This document shows, one piece after another, positions 26,709-35,603 of a stretch of DNA of 64,000 bases (position 1 is its first letter; every line of letters starts with the position of its first letter). A program made the position numbers and the translations under genes. Source of the DNA: Catenibacillus sp964565805 (GTDB taxonomy: Bacteria; Bacillota; Clostridia; Lachnospirales; Lachnospiraceae); the NCBI GenBank assembly GCA_964565805.1, contig CAZMGH010000012.1:5990-69989 (forward strand), written 5' to 3'. A model generated the notes under the pieces. That model searched no databases and was not told the DNA's origin. It worked only from the letters and a program-made list of their open reading frames with translations.

Positions 26709-26732
26709 TGCCCCGCTGCTTCCAGCGGGGCA
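26709..26732 (-). other. Intercistronic hairpin
   Basis: TGCCCCGCT pairs with AGCGGGGCA around a short loop in the 198-base gap between the FAD flavoprotein and the NuoG-GltD gene. There is no T-run on the minus strand (ATCAAAC follows), so it is more likely a processing or stability element than a terminator. Confidence 0.5.
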
Positions 26733-26776
26733 CTTCTCATATCCGTCAGCCCCAAAAGGGGCAGATCATCCTTGAT

Positions 26777-26818
26777 TTACCGGGCAAAATCAGCCCGCAT
26801 CGTAAGCTTACCCGGCAT
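26777..26818 (-). CDS. Possible 13-codon leader-type mini-ORF
   Basis: Directly after the FAD flavoprotein gene, AGGAGG is followed six bases later by ATG and 12 further codons ending in TAA (MPGKLTMRADFAR). The first bases also form a hairpin, GCTTACC/GGTAAGC (26806-26825). A mini-ORF with so good a ribosome site in an operon gap may be a leader peptide, but it could be chance. Confidence 0.25.
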   Translation of the reverse strand: MPGKLTMRADFAR

Positions 26819-26834
26819 GGTAAGCCTCCTCATC

Positions 26835-28289
26835 TTATTCGGCGTCCTGAACATATTCAGCGGCGCTCATGCCGGCAATACGTCCGGTATTTACCGCAAA
26901 GCCCATGGTATTTCCGGGAAGCAGGAACATATAGCTGTCATCGTAAATGTTGCAGGCGTCCGTTCCGGCTACATATACGCCAGGAAGCTTATTCCAGTCT
27001 TTATCAAGGACTTCACAGTTTTCGTTCATCTTTACTCCGCCTAAGGTGCCGTATGCGCCCGGACGGATCCGCGCTACATAAAAAGGCGCTTTAACGATCG
27101 GTTTCATATATTCACGGGATTTGAAAAATTCGGAATCTACAGAATCACACATATCATTGTACTCATCTACAGTATCCAGGAATGTATCTACATCTTCAAT
27201 GCCGCACCACTGAGCGATCTCCTCAAGGGTATCCGCGTAGAACAGGTCTGTGTTATGATTTGCCACAGCATGCTCCACAACCTCGTCAAAATGATCCAGG
27301 TTGTCCGGATTATGTACAAAGCTGACCACATCCGGGCCATTTTTCTTATAGCTCTTTAATGCAGCGGTATCAAAAATAACAAAGCCCATCATATCCTTCT
27401 GTCTGGAAATAGCATTTCCCGTAAAGGTAGTGTTCTGCATCTGCTCTTCATTCATAAAACGCTTGCCCAGACGGTTTACCATAAGGTTTGGCTGGTTAAA
27501 GATACATGGAATGGATGGATCCAGCTCGTTGGACTGGGGCAGGAACGTGATCATCTCCATACGCATCTTTGTAGGAGCGCCGCCGGCTTCACGAAGCATG
27601 CGGATACCGTCCCCTTTAAGGCCGGGAATGGCAAAGTTAAACATATTTACGCCGTACTCAAAACCGGTTTCTTCCTTGATTACCTTTGGATTATCTCCCG
27701 CGCCGCCGGTAGCAACGATCACGGCCTTACAGTTAATACGGATCTCTTCCCCGTTTTTATCTTTAGCCATTACTGCAGCCAATTTTCCCTCTTCCATCAC
27801 AAGACCGGTGCCCGGTGTCTCTAACAGCACTTCCACACCCAGCTCTGCGGCACGGTTCATGAGCGCCTTTACCATATAGGAAGCAGCGCCCCGGCCAATG
27901 CCCTGGTCGGTCATGCAAATATGCCATGTCTGCTCAGACTTGGGGAAATACTTAAACGCGCCGGCAAAGCGGACGCCCATATCTTCCAGCCATTCAATAG
28001 TCTCGCCGGACATTTCAAAATAGCGGCGCACCAGTCTGGCATCTGCCTGATAGTGGGTATATTCCATAAACATATTAAAGGCCTTTTCCACGCTAATATC
28101 TACCATCTGGTCTTTCTGGTACTTTGTACCAATACCAAGAGGGCCCATGCCCATGTTGGCAGCGCCGCCGGGAACCGGGGATTTTTCCAGAACCATAACC
28201 TGAGCGCCGTCCTCCGCAGCCTGAACTGCCGCGCAAAGTCCGGCAGGACCTGCAGCAACAACAACGATTTCTGTTTCCATTGTCTTCAT
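26835..28289 (-). CDS. FAD-dependent oxidoreductase (FAD_binding_2, fumarate-reductase-like)
   Basis: 484 residues of the fumarate reductase / 3-ketosteroid dehydrogenase flavoprotein family. The N-terminal dinucleotide motif is VVVAAGPAGLCAA, with Ala where the first glycine of GxGPAG usually stands; the inner ATGGAGDNP and C-terminal GTLGGVKMN and PGNTMGFAVNTGRIAG segments are typical. No signal peptide or heme site, so it is cytoplasmic. With the two iron-sulfur subunits downstream it probably reduces an organic acceptor with electrons from NAD(P)H; the acceptor is unknown. The ATG at 28289 has GGAGG upstream; a longer frame reaching 28457 runs through the promoter. Confidence 0.87.
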   Translation of the reverse strand: MKTMETEIVVVAAGPAGLCAAVQAAEDGAQVMVLEKSPVPGGAANMGMGPLGIGTKYQKDQMVDISVEKAFNMFMEYTHYQADARLVRRYFEMSGETIEWLEDMGVRFAGAFKYFPKSEQTWHICMTDQGIGRGAASYMVKALMNRAAELGVEVLLETPGTGLVMEEGKLAAVMAKDKNGEEIRINCKAVIVATGGAGDNPKVIKEETGFEYGVNMFNFAIPGLKGDGIRMLREAGGAPTKMRMEMITFLPQSNELDPSIPCIFNQPNLMVNRLGKRFMNEEQMQNTTFTGNAISRQKDMMGFVIFDTAALKSYKKNGPDVVSFVHNPDNLDHFDEVVEHAVANHNTDLFYADTLEEIAQWCGIEDVDTFLDTVDEYNDMCDSVDSEFFKSREYMKPIVKAPFYVARIRPGAYGTLGGVKMNENCEVLDKDWNKLPGVYVAGTDACNIYDDSYMFLLPGNTMGFAVNTGRIAGMSAAEYVQDAE

Positions 28290-28309
28290 GTAAAATACCT
28301 CCATAGATG

Positions 28310-28349
28310 AGCCGCCTTTCCCTTTTATCCTGGCGAAAAGCGGCTTTTT
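28310..28349. other. Leader hairpin upstream of the FAD flavoprotein
   Basis: AGCCGC pairs with GCGGCT, followed on the plus strand by TTTT. On the transcribed minus strand it lies between promoter and ribosome site and has no T-run. It may be a stability element, or a terminator against plus-strand transcription. Confidence 0.35.
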
Positions 28350-28427
28350 GTTATATTTGCGTTGCAGCGCGGCCTGTACGAAACATAAACACTGCAACAT
28401 TATATTAATAATAAACTGCCTATGGTT

Positions 28428-28457
28428 ATTATACTTGTTTATTCTGCATATATCCAA
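28428..28457 (-). promoter_or_regulatory. Promoter of the flavoprotein-NuoG/GltD-NuoF operon
   Basis: TTGGAT (28452-28457), an 18-nt spacer and TATAAT (28428-28433) on the minus strand, in the 230-base gap after the LysR gene. AT-rich dyads around it may hold the LysR-type site, but I could not define one. Confidence 0.55.
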
Positions 28458-28523
28458 TATATTTTTCTCATTACTCTTATTCCATTTGACTATAAATCGA
28501 CCTGCCGGGGGATAAAGAGCTGC

Positions 28524-29435
28524 CTATAAATTCCCCTTGTAAGCTTCGATCTCATCAATAATGGCCTTTAATCCCGCAGAATCATTTTTCCGCTGCCACA
28601 CAGCAATCAAATCCGAGTCATTATTCCGGTCGGGAATTGGGTAAAAATGGAGCCGGTCATCATTGTCAAACAGATCCCGGTCGCTGTGAATGGTGATTCC
28701 GTTGCCATTGACAATAGAAAATGCCAGGGAGCTGATGTTTGGCACGTATTTTTTTACATTGGGCTGAAAACCGTAGGTGCGGCAAAGATCAATGATCCGA
28801 TTCACACCGCTGGGGGAATCCGTAGGTGAAATAAGGATAAAGGGCTCATTTTTAACATCCGCCAACGTCAGGTGATCCCGTTTTGACAAAGGATTGGATC
28901 TGGGCACTACAAGGCACAGGCGCATTTCCTCCACCCGCTTCCAGGCAATATCATCATTAAGCTGAAAATCAAAGTCAAAATAAAAGGTGAAAGTAATATC
29001 CAGATCCCCGCTAAGAAGCTTCTCCCGCAAATCTTTAAAACTGTAGCTTTCAAAGGATAACAGCACCTGGGGATATTTTTCGGAAAACCGGGTAAAGATA
29101 GGTTCAATAAATTTTTGTACTACCGTAGAATTGATCATTCCCACCTTGATCTCTCCTGCGTAGGAGGCGTTGGCCTTGACTGCTTCCTCCACAGAAATTT
29201 CTAGATCTGTCAGGAGAAGCTTCCACTTCCGGCTTAACACCTCCCCTGCCGGCGTCAGGCGCACAGACCGCTTATTTCGGATAAACAGGGCAAAGCCCAG
29301 CTCTTCCTCCAGCAAACTGATCTGCTTGCTTAGTGAAGGCTGGGAAATATAAAGAGACTTGGCAGCCTCGGTAAAGTTCAGTTTTTCCGCCACAGACAAA
29401 AAATATTCCATCTGCTGGAAATTGATCTTATACAT
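28524..29435 (-). CDS. LysR-family transcriptional regulator
   Basis: 303 residues: the N-terminal helix-turn-helix (MEYFLSVAEKLNFTEAAKSL, ISQPSLSKQISLLEEELGF) and a periplasmic-binding-protein-like effector domain (from about 90). The ATG at 29435 is preferred because GGAGG lies eight bases upstream. It lies upstream of the redox operon on the same strand, with a separate promoter in between, and is the natural candidate for its control. Its start overlaps the stop of a 56-residue ORF, suggesting coupled translation. Confidence 0.92.
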   Translation of the reverse strand: MYKINFQQMEYFLSVAEKLNFTEAAKSLYISQPSLSKQISLLEEELGFALFIRNKRSVRLTPAGEVLSRKWKLLLTDLEISVEEAVKANASYAGEIKVGMINSTVVQKFIEPIFTRFSEKYPQVLLSFESYSFKDLREKLLSGDLDITFTFYFDFDFQLNDDIAWKRVEEMRLCLVVPRSNPLSKRDHLTLADVKNEPFILISPTDSPSGVNRIIDLCRTYGFQPNVKKYVPNISSLAFSIVNGNGITIHSDRDLFDNDDRLHFYPIPDRNNDSDLIAVWQRKNDSAGLKAIIDEIEAYKGNL

Positions 29436-29598
29436 CCTGCTCACCTCCTGTGCTTATGGCCGCCTCAATGGCCTGATGGATCCGCTCCTGGGCATCATAG
29501 ATTTTATCCTCCGTGTCCCCCGCCATTTTGCACATTTTGTAAAACCATCCCGGTATATGCGCCAAAAGGCGCCGTACCATTAATACAATTCGTTTCAT
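29428..29598 (-). CDS. 56-residue protein coupled to the LysR gene
   Basis: A small ORF (MKRIVLMVRRLLAHIPGW to GGEQDV) with AAGGA eight bases upstream. Its TAA lies inside the first codons of the LysR gene, and the LysR ribosome site lies inside its coding sequence. The N terminus is basic and amphipathic, the C-terminal half acidic and helical (DKIYDAQERIHQAIEAA). No family recognised. Confidence 0.6.
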   Translation of the reverse strand: MKRIVLMVRRLLAHIPGWFYKMCKMAGDTEDKIYDAQERIHQAIEAAISTGGEQDV

Positions 29599-29811
29599 TG
29601 CCCCATTCCTTCCTTTTTATCACGGCAGCCTGGCCTGTCAGCCGTTACTTTATACTCTATATTTTAGCATAGGTTACTGCAAAAATATACCCTTTATCTA
29701 GCGATGCGCTGACGTCTCTCTTGTCCCGTAAGAATGTTTGCTCTTATTTAAGCAGCTCCATGATCTTTTTGCGAAAAGCTAAAAATCAGGAAATCCTGGC
29801 AATATTTAATT

Positions 29812-30156
29812 TTGATGATGTTGATATACAAGAAGCTTGAAAATCCGCCTTTCTGGCTGGATAGGGAAGAGGCATTGAGTGATGTTTTTAGATTGTTTTG
29901 TCCGATCCACCGCGTCTCCTTTTGCGGCTCAAACCGAAGCTACTTTGGAAAGATTTTTCATGACACTGTCGGAAAATTCCCCCAGGAATTTCTTATTTCC
30001 TACCACATGTCCAAGGCCAGCGAGCTTTTAAAGCTCACCAGCCTTTCCATCGCAGATATAGGCAGCGCTGTAGGCTACCTATATCTGCTCCATTTTTCAC
30101 GGGCATTTAAAAATGTATATGACATGTCTCCACTGGCGTGGAGAAACCGGGAATAA
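29812..30156 (+). pseudogene. Remnant of an AraC-family regulator
   Basis: The last 75 residues (about 29925 on) match the C-terminal double helix-turn-helix of AraC proteins: NRSYFGKIFHDTVGKFPQEF, ISYHMSKASELLKLTSLSI and VGYLYLLHFSRAFKNVYDMSP. The first helix is incomplete, and the sensor domain is missing. Upstream bases show no promoter or ribosome site. This is the end of a former regulator, left beside the intact sugar-type transport operon. Confidence 0.75.
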
Positions 30157-30176
30157 TAGGACCTTTATTCAGTCAT

Positions 30177-31046
30177 TCACCCTTTTACTGCACCAATTGT
30201 AATTCCTTTGACATAATATTTTTGAAAAAACGGAAACACACACATAATTGGTAGAGCCCCCAGTACTGCCACTGCCATTTTAACCGAAGTTCCAGGAAGA
30301 TCCACCTTGACGTCCATGGCAATATTTTTCAATGCATCAGCGTTTTGCACCATTTTATTTAATATCAACTGAATAGAATAAAGTTTCGTATCACTTACAT
30401 AATACAGACCATTCATCCAATCATTCCAGTAGGTTATCGCCACCATCATCCCTACTGTAGCTAAAATAGGCACCGCCATAGGTATGACGATCTCCCACAA
30501 AATCCTGAACTCTCCTGCTCCATCTATGCGAGCAGACTCTTTAACTTCTTCAGGAATATTTGTCTGAAAATACGTCCGCATCATAATCACATAAAATCCA
30601 AAAACCAGATAATTAGGAATGATCAATGCCCAGATGGTGTCTTTAATATGAAAAGTATTCGTCCACATAATATAAGACGGCACAATACCGCCAGAAAACA
30701 GCATGGCAAAGAATACATAAAAAGACACAAGATTTTTTCCTGGCAATTTGTCAATGGATAAAGCATAGGCAATCATTGTTGTAAAAATCAGCGACAGTAC
30801 CGTACCGATGACTGTTACCAAAATAGTAATGCCATATGCCCGAAAAATGGTAACACCATCCGCAAACAGATATTCATAGGCCTGTAGGCTAAATTCTTTT
30901 GGAATAAAGTTATAGCCATAATTAATCAATGAATTTTCACTGGAAAAAGACGATGCGATCATCAACAGGAACGGGATTACACACATCGCCGCTAATATGA
31001 TCATAACAATATAGGCAGTCCTTTTTAAATTTCTACTTTCAATCAT
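30177..31046 (-). CDS. Carbohydrate ABC transporter permease (MalG/LplC type)
   Basis: 289 residues, six membrane helices, and the permease EAA-type loop ESARIDGAGEFRILWEIVIP (about 180-200) that docks the ATPase, and the usual end FFQKYYVKGITIGAVKG. It forms half of an importer channel with the 307-residue permease. No ATP-binding subunit is encoded nearby; such importers often share an MsmK-type ATPase encoded elsewhere. Last gene of the two-component/ABC operon. Confidence 0.92.
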   Translation of the reverse strand: MIESRNLKRTAYIVMIILAAMCVIPFLLMIASSFSSENSLINYGYNFIPKEFSLQAYEYLFADGVTIFRAYGITILVTVIGTVLSLIFTTMIAYALSIDKLPGKNLVSFYVFFAMLFSGGIVPSYIMWTNTFHIKDTIWALIIPNYLVFGFYVIMMRTYFQTNIPEEVKESARIDGAGEFRILWEIVIPMAVPILATVGMMVAITYWNDWMNGLYYVSDTKLYSIQLILNKMVQNADALKNIAMDVKVDLPGTSVKMAVAVLGALPIMCVFPFFQKYYVKGITIGAVKG

Positions 31047-31067
31047 TATATTTTCACCTGCCAGTCT

Positions 31068-31991
31068 TTAGAATAACGCATTTTCCTTACTAAGCTTTTT
31101 AACAACAAAATTTGCCATAAGAATCAGTACAAAACCTACCAGTGATTGATAAAAACCTGCGGCTGCAGACATTCCCACATTTCCTCTCTCCATCAACCCA
31201 CGAAATACATACGTATCAATGGTACTGGTAGCATCCACAAGAGTCCCCGAATTCATAGTGACCTGATAAAACAGGCCAAAATCTGAATAGAAGATACGGC
31301 CCACAGCAAGAAGCGTCATGGTGATGATCGTCGGTTTAAGACAGGGGATCGTGATATTCCATATCCTCCTCCAGGCTGAGGCGCCGTCCACGGCGGCCGC
31401 CTCATGAAGAGCGGGGTCAATACCGCAGATGGTCGCCACATAGATGACACTGTTATACCCGAAATTCTTCCACAAGTACACAAATATAAGGATAAAGGGC
31501 CATACCTTTTCCTGAGTATACCAGGAAACCGGAGACTGTCCAAGAGGTTCTAAAATCTGTTTGTTCACAAAGCCTGTGGTGGGGCTCAAAAAACCGTAGA
31601 CAAGGTACGCCACAACCACAATGGATATAAGATAAGGGAGCAGGATCAGGGTCTGAAAAACATTTCTTGAAACTTTGCCCCGAATCTCATTGAGCAGTAT
31701 GGCAATGGCTACTGAAAGGATTGTTCCCAACACAATAAACGCCAGATTATACAGAATCGTGTTTCTTGTAATATTAAATGCATCCGGCGATGCAAAAAGA
31801 AATTCAAAATTCGACAGACCGCACCAATCACTTCCCCAAATTCCTTCTGTCACCTTATAATTTTTAAAAGCAACAACCATGCCTCCCATGGGGATATAGT
31901 TATTAATAAAAATATAAATAACCGCCGGCGCCATCATAATATAAAACGGGACATATCGCGTCCATTTAAACCTTTTTTTCACGGTCCTCAC
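31068..31991 (-). CDS. Carbohydrate ABC transporter permease (LplB/YtcP type)
   Basis: 307 residues, six membrane helices, and the EAA-type loop HEAAAVDGASAWRRIWNITI (about 200-220). It begins with a basic segment followed by YVPFYIMMAPAVIYIFI and ends KLSKENALF, as in the LplB group. The start is taken as GTG 31991 because AAAGGGG lies eight bases upstream; GTG 32000 is possible. It pairs with the following permease. Confidence 0.9.
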   Translation of the reverse strand: MRTVKKRFKWTRYVPFYIMMAPAVIYIFINNYIPMGGMVVAFKNYKVTEGIWGSDWCGLSNFEFLFASPDAFNITRNTILYNLAFIVLGTILSVAIAILLNEIRGKVSRNVFQTLILLPYLISIVVVAYLVYGFLSPTTGFVNKQILEPLGQSPVSWYTQEKVWPFILIFVYLWKNFGYNSVIYVATICGIDPALHEAAAVDGASAWRRIWNITIPCLKPTIITMTLLAVGRIFYSDFGLFYQVTMNSGTLVDATSTIDTYVFRGLMERGNVGMSAAAGFYQSLVGFVLILMANFVVKKLSKENALF

Positions 31992-32004
31992 TTCTTTCAC
32001 CCCT

Positions 32005-33786
32005 TTATTTTTCTGTCAAATACCGGTGAATATCCGATGCCGCCAAAAAACCGCTGGCATTGGCCCACGTAAAGTCTGCCATAGCCTCCGTGCGGCGGTG
32101 ATTTTCCTTTAAATGGATCCCGGACGCGGCATCCCCTCCACAATAAAGTCCTTCCACCGGTCCGTTGCTGCCAAGCACCCGACAATAAGCGTCTACCCGA
32201 AGACCGCCAAAAACACCATCACTGCCAAGACATGCCTTGAACGCAAAATACGGAGGTTGATTTATAGGGAACAAGTAATCGGGATCTTTGCAAAAATCAT
32301 CATCCTGTCGTTTTTCACATAATTCATTATAGCGAACAACGGTTTTAATAAGGTTTTCTTTGGGAACCCCCATCTGCCCCGCAAGATCTTCCAATGTATC
32401 TGCCACACATACATGTCTGCCTTTCATATGGCTCAATTCTCGTAAATGCTCCACATCCACAGGCTTTTTTTCCATCTTCTTTAAATCATCCTGGAATCCG
32501 ATTTTATCCATAATCATCAAAAGAGGCTTGCCATCCTTGCCATATTGGATAGGAATTCCAAGAAAACTGGCTCTGGGTTTTTCTTCGCCTTGCCTTGGGA
32601 TTCCAAAGATAATTGTTGCGCCGCTACATTCCGGATATTTAATTGTGGGAAGTACATCCTGCTGTAAAATTTTGCTGTCTATAATATTGTAAGAAACGCA
32701 TCTGGGCTGATGGACCAGCTGATTTAGCGATGTATTCCGCTCTACACATTCGTTTGTGAAACGTTCTCCATTCAGGTTCACCCGCAGCCCCTCATGTCGG
32801 CTGCCTTGTTTCATGATTTCAGGATCAATACTCAGAGGAAGCGCTCCAAAATAATGGGGTACAATATCATCGGCAATAGGAATCCCCGCTTTTTCCGCCA
32901 TTTTTACACTGTCTCCCCGGTTTGTCGGCAAGAGATGCGGACTCCGGAAATGATCCGCTTGGGCAAATAGAGGCTCATATTTTTCAATATCTTCACAGCT
33001 TCCCATATTACCGGTAGCCACCATACATGCCTTACAACGGATTACGATCTCACCGCCCGGTTCTTGCGCACGCACTCCGCAAATCCGATTCCCTTCCATA
33101 ATAAATTCTACAGCCCGGTGCTGGCTTCGCATATCAATTCCAAGTTCTTTTGCTTGCTGCAAATATTTTCCTGTTACAAATTCACCAGCCATATGATGTT
33201 TCTCCAGATCCAGATCCACCATAGGTCCAAAATCCGTATCCTGAAGGGCAAAACATTCCCGGGCATCTCCCCAAGTACAAAACCAGTCAAACCACTGGGG
33301 GATGGCACGAAACGCATGATTGATCAGCGACTGATCCAGAGAACATCGGGTATTATTCATGGCCGCGTTTATGTAATCATTGGTGCGATCCTTAAGCCCA
33401 GCGTCTTTTTCCCATTTTGTTCCAAATAATGTCATAAATCCTGGAAATGTTCCTGCTCCGCCAAATCTTTTGGCTGCCTCAAGTACGATCACTTTATGTC
33501 CCGCTTCTGTACTTCGTATAGCTGCACACAAACCGGACGGTCCTGACCCGATGACAACCAGATCACATTCATCTTCCAAAATCTCATCATGTTTATTCAC
33601 CTGAGGGGCAATATACCCTTCCGACTGAGCCGCATCCACAATGCATAACTTAGCGCATTTTCCGCAGTCCACACAGCGGCTTGGATCGATAACATAAATT
33701 TCTCCATCAAAAGATATTGCGTGCTGTGGACATGCCGGCGCACAGCGCTGGCATATCACACATTGATCGGATATAAAATAAGCCAT
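32005..33786 (-). CDS. Ferredoxin-FAD oxidoreductase inside an ABC-importer operon
   Basis: 593 residues. Two N-terminal [4Fe-4S] sites (CVICQRCAPACP at 8-19, CVDCGKCAKLC at about 38-48), then a complete FAD_binding_2 flavoprotein: VVIGSGPSGLCAA from about 82, a MATGNMGS-type segment, FGGLRVDAYCRV and GLYCGGDAASGIH at the C terminus. Such enzymes reduce or dehydrogenate organic acids, enones or steroids. Here it lies between the binding lipoprotein and the permeases, 14 and 13 bases from its neighbours, so it is probably made with them. It may act on the imported compound. ATG 33786 has AGGAGG upstream. Substrate unknown. Confidence 0.85.
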   Translation of the reverse strand: MAYFISDQCVICQRCAPACPQHAISFDGEIYVIDPSRCVDCGKCAKLCIVDAAQSEGYIAPQVNKHDEILEDECDLVVIGSGPSGLCAAIRSTEAGHKVIVLEAAKRFGGAGTFPGFMTLFGTKWEKDAGLKDRTNDYINAAMNNTRCSLDQSLINHAFRAIPQWFDWFCTWGDARECFALQDTDFGPMVDLDLEKHHMAGEFVTGKYLQQAKELGIDMRSQHRAVEFIMEGNRICGVRAQEPGGEIVIRCKACMVATGNMGSCEDIEKYEPLFAQADHFRSPHLLPTNRGDSVKMAEKAGIPIADDIVPHYFGALPLSIDPEIMKQGSRHEGLRVNLNGERFTNECVERNTSLNQLVHQPRCVSYNIIDSKILQQDVLPTIKYPECSGATIIFGIPRQGEEKPRASFLGIPIQYGKDGKPLLMIMDKIGFQDDLKKMEKKPVDVEHLRELSHMKGRHVCVADTLEDLAGQMGVPKENLIKTVVRYNELCEKRQDDDFCKDPDYLFPINQPPYFAFKACLGSDGVFGGLRVDAYCRVLGSNGPVEGLYCGGDAASGIHLKENHRRTEAMADFTWANASGFLAASDIHRYLTEK

Positions 33787-33800
33787 TTTTACTCCTCCTG

Positions 33801-35473
33801 TTATTGGATCCCGTTTGCACTTGCCCACTCATCAAGCTGAGCCTGCTTTGCCTCGATCACCTTTTCAATACCGGCATTTTTTAGTTCTTCAATGAATTTA
33901 GGCAATTCTGTGGAAGGATCCAAAGATCCACTTTCAAGGCCCTTACGATATTTTGCTTCAACAGTTTCTAAGGCTGTCAATTCGTTGATAACGGACGAAG
34001 AATCAAAAGTAAAACCTAATGCTTTTGATTTCCTGGATTCATCAATGTTGCTGATCTTATCTTCACGAATCGTCACAGGATCAGTATCCCAAATATAGGC
34101 AATGGTGCTGTTTCCCGACAGGGCTACGATTGACGGATAATATGTCGTTGTAGAAAAATCCTGGCCATCAAGAAAACTGATGATCCCCTGTTCACTGTCC
34201 GTAACCTGATAGTGCTGCCCCTCAATACCATAATTGAGCAGATTCTGCAGCGTAGCATCGGTATAAAGGAGATTTAAAAATTCCATAGCTTTCTGAGCAT
34301 TTACTGTTGTGGACGGAATACACCAGTTTGCAGTTTGAACTGTAGAAGTTGTGGCCAGAGGATCCGAAAGGATAACGTAGTCCATATCATACCCCATGGA
34401 CGTTTTCCCATTGGCTATGGTTGTGGGATCCACATTTCCAAAAGTTCCAAAAGCTTTGCCAGTGGAAAAGATTGTAGGAATGTCATCCGTTGTTGTGGCT
34501 GCATCCACCTGTACATAGCCTTTCTGGTACCAGTCGTACATTATCTGTACCATTTGAGCATACTCTTCAGATTCAAACAGGTTCTCCACCGTAAGACTTT
34601 CTTCCGGGTTCATCAGTACGCCATAATCATCTCCCAGGGTATCCCAACCGAAATCCTGGAGTAATGTATATGTTGGACCATTAGCTGCAATACAGTAAAG
34701 ATCCGGTTCACTGGCATGAATTGTTTCAAAGATCTGTTCCAGATCTTCCAATGTTTCTACACCGCTAAAATCCAGGGAATATTTTTCCGCAATATCTGTT
34801 CTGTAATAAAAGGCCATATTCTTGCCCCAGAACTGAATACTGGGAATGGTGTAAAGGCTTCCATTTATATAACCGGCCTGCAGATACTCACTATCAATAA
34901 CCTCTGTAATCCCGGAACCATACGATTCAATCAGATCATTAAGCTCCGTCATACCGCCTTTGGTATACAAAGAATCAATGGAAGTTCCAAAAACAGCCAA
35001 CAGATCGATCTGCTCTCCCGCACTAAGTTTTAAATTAATCTGATTACTCCAGTCAGCTACACTAATCCATTCAATTTCAATATTTACTCCAATCAGTGGC
35101 TCAATATACTCATTGATCCTCTCCACAACCATATCCGAATCATTAACATTTGTACCAAAAGAATACATACACATTTTTAAATCAATGACTTCCTGGGATG
35201 TGCTGGTGTCTGAACTGCTTGAAGCATTTTCTTCCCCTCCACTGCTGTTTCCACATCCTGCAGCCACGGAAGCAGCCATTGTGAGCGCCAAAAAAGCTGA
35301 TAAAACACGTTTTTNNNNNNNNNNNNNNNNNNNNNNNNNNNNNNNNNNNNNNNNNNNNNNNNNNNNNNNNNNNNNNNNNNNNNNNNNNNNNNNNNNNNNN
35401 NNNNNNNNNNNNNNGCAGCCACGGAAGCAGCCATTGTGAGCGCCAAAAAAGCTGATAAAACACGTTTTTTCAT
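33801..35473 (-). CDS. Extracellular solute-binding lipoprotein, interrupted by an assembly gap
   Basis: A family 1 solute-binding protein. The true start is ATG 35473 (GGGAGG upstream), giving a signal peptide MKKRVLSAFLALTMAASVA and a lipobox cysteine in AAGCG, followed by a Ser-rich linker. The coding sequence is broken by 100 N (35315-35414) flanked by two identical 55-bp copies. Collapsing one copy and the N leaves 1518 bases, exactly 506 codons in frame. The mature protein would bind a sugar or oligosaccharide outside the membrane and deliver it to the two permeases. The ligand cannot be deduced. Confidence 0.88.
35315..35414. other. Assembly gap of 100 N
   Basis: Exactly 100 N, the usual placeholder for a gap of unknown size. 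The 55 bases before it (35260-35314) are identical to the 55 bases after it (35415-35469), so two contig ends that overlap were probably joined without merging. Confidence 0.95.
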
Positions 35474-35603
35474 AATTTTAATCCTCCCCTATTAAATTAT
35501 TATTGAATACAGCTTTATTATACGAAGCTTTTAACGACGTCTCTATGACGATTATGACTTGAAATATAAAAAATATGCCCGCTTTTAACAGCAGGCATAT
35601 TTT

